A DNA stretch of 7,073 nt. It comes from Candidatus Moraniibacteriota bacterium (GTDB lineage: Bacteria; Patescibacteriota; Minisyncoccia; CAIUEV01; JAHKAQ01). Under the pieces are notes generated by a model. It was given only the letters and a program-made list of their open reading frames with translations, was not told the origin of the DNA and ran no database searches. Each line of letters begins with the position of its first letter. Position 1 is the first letter of the stretch. Positions 5,197 to 7,073 of this stretch are shown here, piece after piece. The position numbers and the translations under genes are program-made. Location: contig WJJX01000078.1 of the NCBI GenBank assembly GCA_014729445.1, positions 1 through 7,073 of the forward strand. The letters run 5' to 3'.

Positions 5197-7073
5197 CTAT
5201 TCGAAAATTTCGTTTATATTATATCTTCTGGCATAATCCCTTGGATCGTTTGGTTTGTTGGGTTTACAATTTATTAAAATATCCTCCTCTTCGGGATTAT
5301 CCTTAATTCTTAATTTGTGAATGGTGAAAGAACCGATTTCTTCTTCTTTAATGCTTTCAAAATTCAGGGATCCGTCCGGAAAAAAATCGTTTTTTGATCT
5401 CGTTTTAACAATGGCGAAATAGTCGGCATTAAAGCAATCGGGATCGTCGCCCAGTCTTCTCTCATCCAATTCGGTTTTACCCAGGTGATACAGAATCGGT
5501 CGGTAATATTTGGGCGGAGCCCAGACAAAAATCGTATTATAATTATGATTTTTTTGAATCCAGTTAAGCAGCGCTTCCTGCTGCGGCCGCGTAAAACGAA
5601 TATCCTCTTTTAAAATAATATCTCTTTTTACGTATTCAGCGTCTTTTGTATGAGCTATTGATTGTTGATAAAATCTCTGATAATTAAAATAAAGATTTAA
5701 GCTCGTTAAGATAGCGAATATTAAAATGCAAATCAAATAACTTAAACCGGTTTTATTTTTTTTGATTATAAAATCGAGAATGAATCCAAGCAAAACAAAA
5801 TGAATAATTATGGTTAACAAATAGAATCTCGGAGCGAAATCATAAGCCACGCCTAGAAAGCCGAAAAATGTTACGAAACAAAGAGTGAAAATAGCAAAAA
5901 TCAGATCCGCCTTCAATTTTAGATCGAAAGAAGATTTCGACTTCTTGTTAACGATTTTTACAAAATTATAAAAAAGCAGAATCCAACCTAGAGTAAATAT
6001 AAAAAAAGAAACAAGGGTATTCGGAAATCTGATCCTGCAAACTTTATCACACTTGAAATCCACTAAACGATTATCCTTTAAAAAGTCCAATCTGACTACG
6101 TCTATTTTTTGACTGCCGGTTAAGATCAGAAAAAAACCCTTGGAATATTCCTGATAATTTCTAAATAAATTTTCAACCAAGTTGTGTTTTTTGTCATCGT
6201 CCGATTTCGAGGTTAAAGCTTTAAAAAATTCTTTTGAATTATCCATTCCTGTTTTATATTCGTTGATATAAACGGGTGATATAAGCAAAAAAACAATCAA
6301 AAGATTCAAAATAAAATGAAGAAGTTTGATTCTATAACTCCTTTCTCGAAACAGATTCGGAAGTTTGCTCGGAATTTTAAGCAAAAATAAGACTAAAAGC
6401 AGGATTGTTGTAAGAGTCAAAGCGGTATAAGGCCATTTAAAAAACACAAAAACAGCGATTGGAAGATATAAGACAAAAATTAAAGCCAGGGAAAAAAGAA
6501 ATAAAAACAGTTTGTCTGTGGCGATTAAAGGTTTTATTTTTCGGAGTTTTTTAAGCTTGAAGGTTGCTTTTTGAAGCTTAAATTGATAAATAAATTTTTT
6601 TAAAAAAACCGACCATATTCCGAAAACTATTACAAAAGCGGGAATAGCTAAAAAGGCTAGAAAATGAAGCTGGATAACCAAAGCGAAAAAAATGGAGAAA
6701 AAATATATTAAAGCAATCGAAATTTTTTTGTTGGCGTATATCTTTTTTAAAAAGGGATTTTTAATATTTTTAGGCTCTTGAGGATAGTTATAAAGCAAAA
6801 CAAGGATCAAAATGAATGCGGTAGCGAAAAAAGGCAGCATATTGGGATTCCAGGAAAATCTTGCGTAGATTACCATAAATAAAGAGACAGCCGTCAAAAA
6901 GGTTAATCCAAGGCTTAAAAATCTATTAAACAATAATCTAAAAATCCCATAAAAGAGAATTATGGTCAAAATTGAAACAAACACAGCCAGATAGTTGATA
7001 GAAGCCGGAGTTTCACCGAAAATCAAAGCGCTAAAATAATTAAAATAATAAAAAAAAGGGCCCAGTCTAAGCA
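5197..7073 (-). CDS. GT-C membrane glycosyltransferase, GT39/PMT-like (5' end outside window)
   Basis: A polytopic membrane protein, probably using a polyprenyl-phosphate sugar to glycosylate a protein or glycan on the outer face of the membrane. The frame stays open to the right edge, reading RLGPFFYYFNYFSALIFGETPAS with only one interruption-free continuation, so the TTG at 7026 is not the true start and the N-terminus is missing. GPFFYY resembles the conserved proline/tyrosine stretch after the first external loop in GT39 proteins; the expected catalytic Asp of that loop lies outside the window. About 11 hydrophobic segments follow, including the YARFSWNPNMLPFF stretch between the second and third. 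Two longer polar loops occur, one lysine-rich (near 6500-6600) and one near 6000-6260. The last 150 residues or so are hydrophilic and probably an external domain, with PQQEALLNWIQKN and TIFVWAPPKYYRP. It ends on TAG, 3 nt from the convergent sugar transferase gene. The GT-C class is likely; donor and acceptor are unknown. Confidence 0.75.
   Translation of the reverse strand, partial: LRLGPFFYYFNYFSALIFGETPASINYLAVFVSILTIILFYGIFRLLFNRFLSLGLTFLTAVSLFMVIYARFSWNPNMLPFFATAFILILVLLYNYPQEPKNIKNPFLKKIYANKKISIALIYFFSIFFALVIQLHFLAFLAIPAFVIVFGIWSVFLKKFIYQFKLQKATFKLKKLRKIKPLIATDKLFLFLFSLALIFVLYLPIAVFVFFKWPYTALTLTTILLLVLFLLKIPSKLPNLFRERSYRIKLLHFILNLLIVFLLISPVYINEYKTGMDNSKEFFKALTSKSDDDKKHNLVENLFRNYQEYSKGFFLILTGSQKIDVVRLDFLKDNRLVDFKCDKVCRIRFPNTLVSFFIFTLGWILLFYNFVKIVNKKSKSSFDLKLKADLIFAIFTLCFVTFFGFLGVAYDFAPRFYLLTIIIHFVLLGFILDFIIKKNKTGLSYLICILIFAILTSLNLYFNYQRFYQQSIAHTKDAEYVKRDIILKEDIRFTRPQQEALLNWIQKNHNYNTIFVWAPPKYYRPILYHLGKTELDERRLGDDPDCFNADYFAIVKTRSKNDFFPDGSLNFESIKEEEIGSFTIHKLRIKDNPEEEDILINCKPNKPNDPRDYARRYNINEIFE

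Noticed and set aside
7024..7026. TTG as the true start of the - strand membrane protein
   Set aside because: The same frame stays open to the window edge and encodes RLGPFFYY, typical of this protein class, so the gene continues outside.

Overview
The window is AT-rich (my estimate is 35-40% GC, not computed). It looks like part of a bacterial chromosome from an uncultivated lineage, most plausibly the Candidate Phyla Radiation (Patescibacteria). The support is indirect: lysine/asparagine-rich proteins, A/T-rich start regions without Shine-Dalgarno motifs, an RNase P RNA with large insertions, and a tightly packed block of glycan genes. UGA appears to be a normal stop, because one gene ends on it, no other gene needs it read through, and tryptophan is encoded by UGG. 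That argues against the recoded Gracilibacteria/Absconditabacteria. The assignment is inference.

Left block (1-2968, + strand): two genes 14 nt apart, probably one operon. The first is a soluble GT-A fold glycosyltransferase (GT2-like). The second is a GH84 family beta-N-acetylglucosaminidase (O-GlcNAcase/NagJ-like) with its catalytic Asp-Asp pair and sugar-binding residues intact but no signal peptide. A possible cytoplasmic pair, one enzyme adding a sugar and one removing GlcNAc, is the most provocative hypothesis here.

Centre (2969-3753): no protein gene. It holds a GC-rich hairpin and G-run, a good promoter (TTGCGG, 17 nt spacer, extended -10 TGCTATAAT), and rnpB, the catalytic RNA of RNase P. 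Most helices of a type A RNase P RNA can be drawn, including the P6 pseudoknot. The RNA is about 600-636 nt against 377 in E. coli. The extra length is mainly in P12, which carries a GC-rich palindrome, and also in P1, P16/P17 and a P19-like stem. The GGU motif of loop L15, which binds the tRNA CCA end, looks altered.

Right block (3754-7073): a polyprenyl-phosphate hexose-1-phosphate transferase (WbaP/WcaJ type, + strand), which would start lipid-linked glycan assembly. It converges with a 3 nt gap on a large GT-C membrane glycosyltransferase (GT39/PMT-like, - strand) that runs off the right edge. Together the four proteins suggest a cell-surface or protein glycosylation neighbourhood with rnpB embedded in it.
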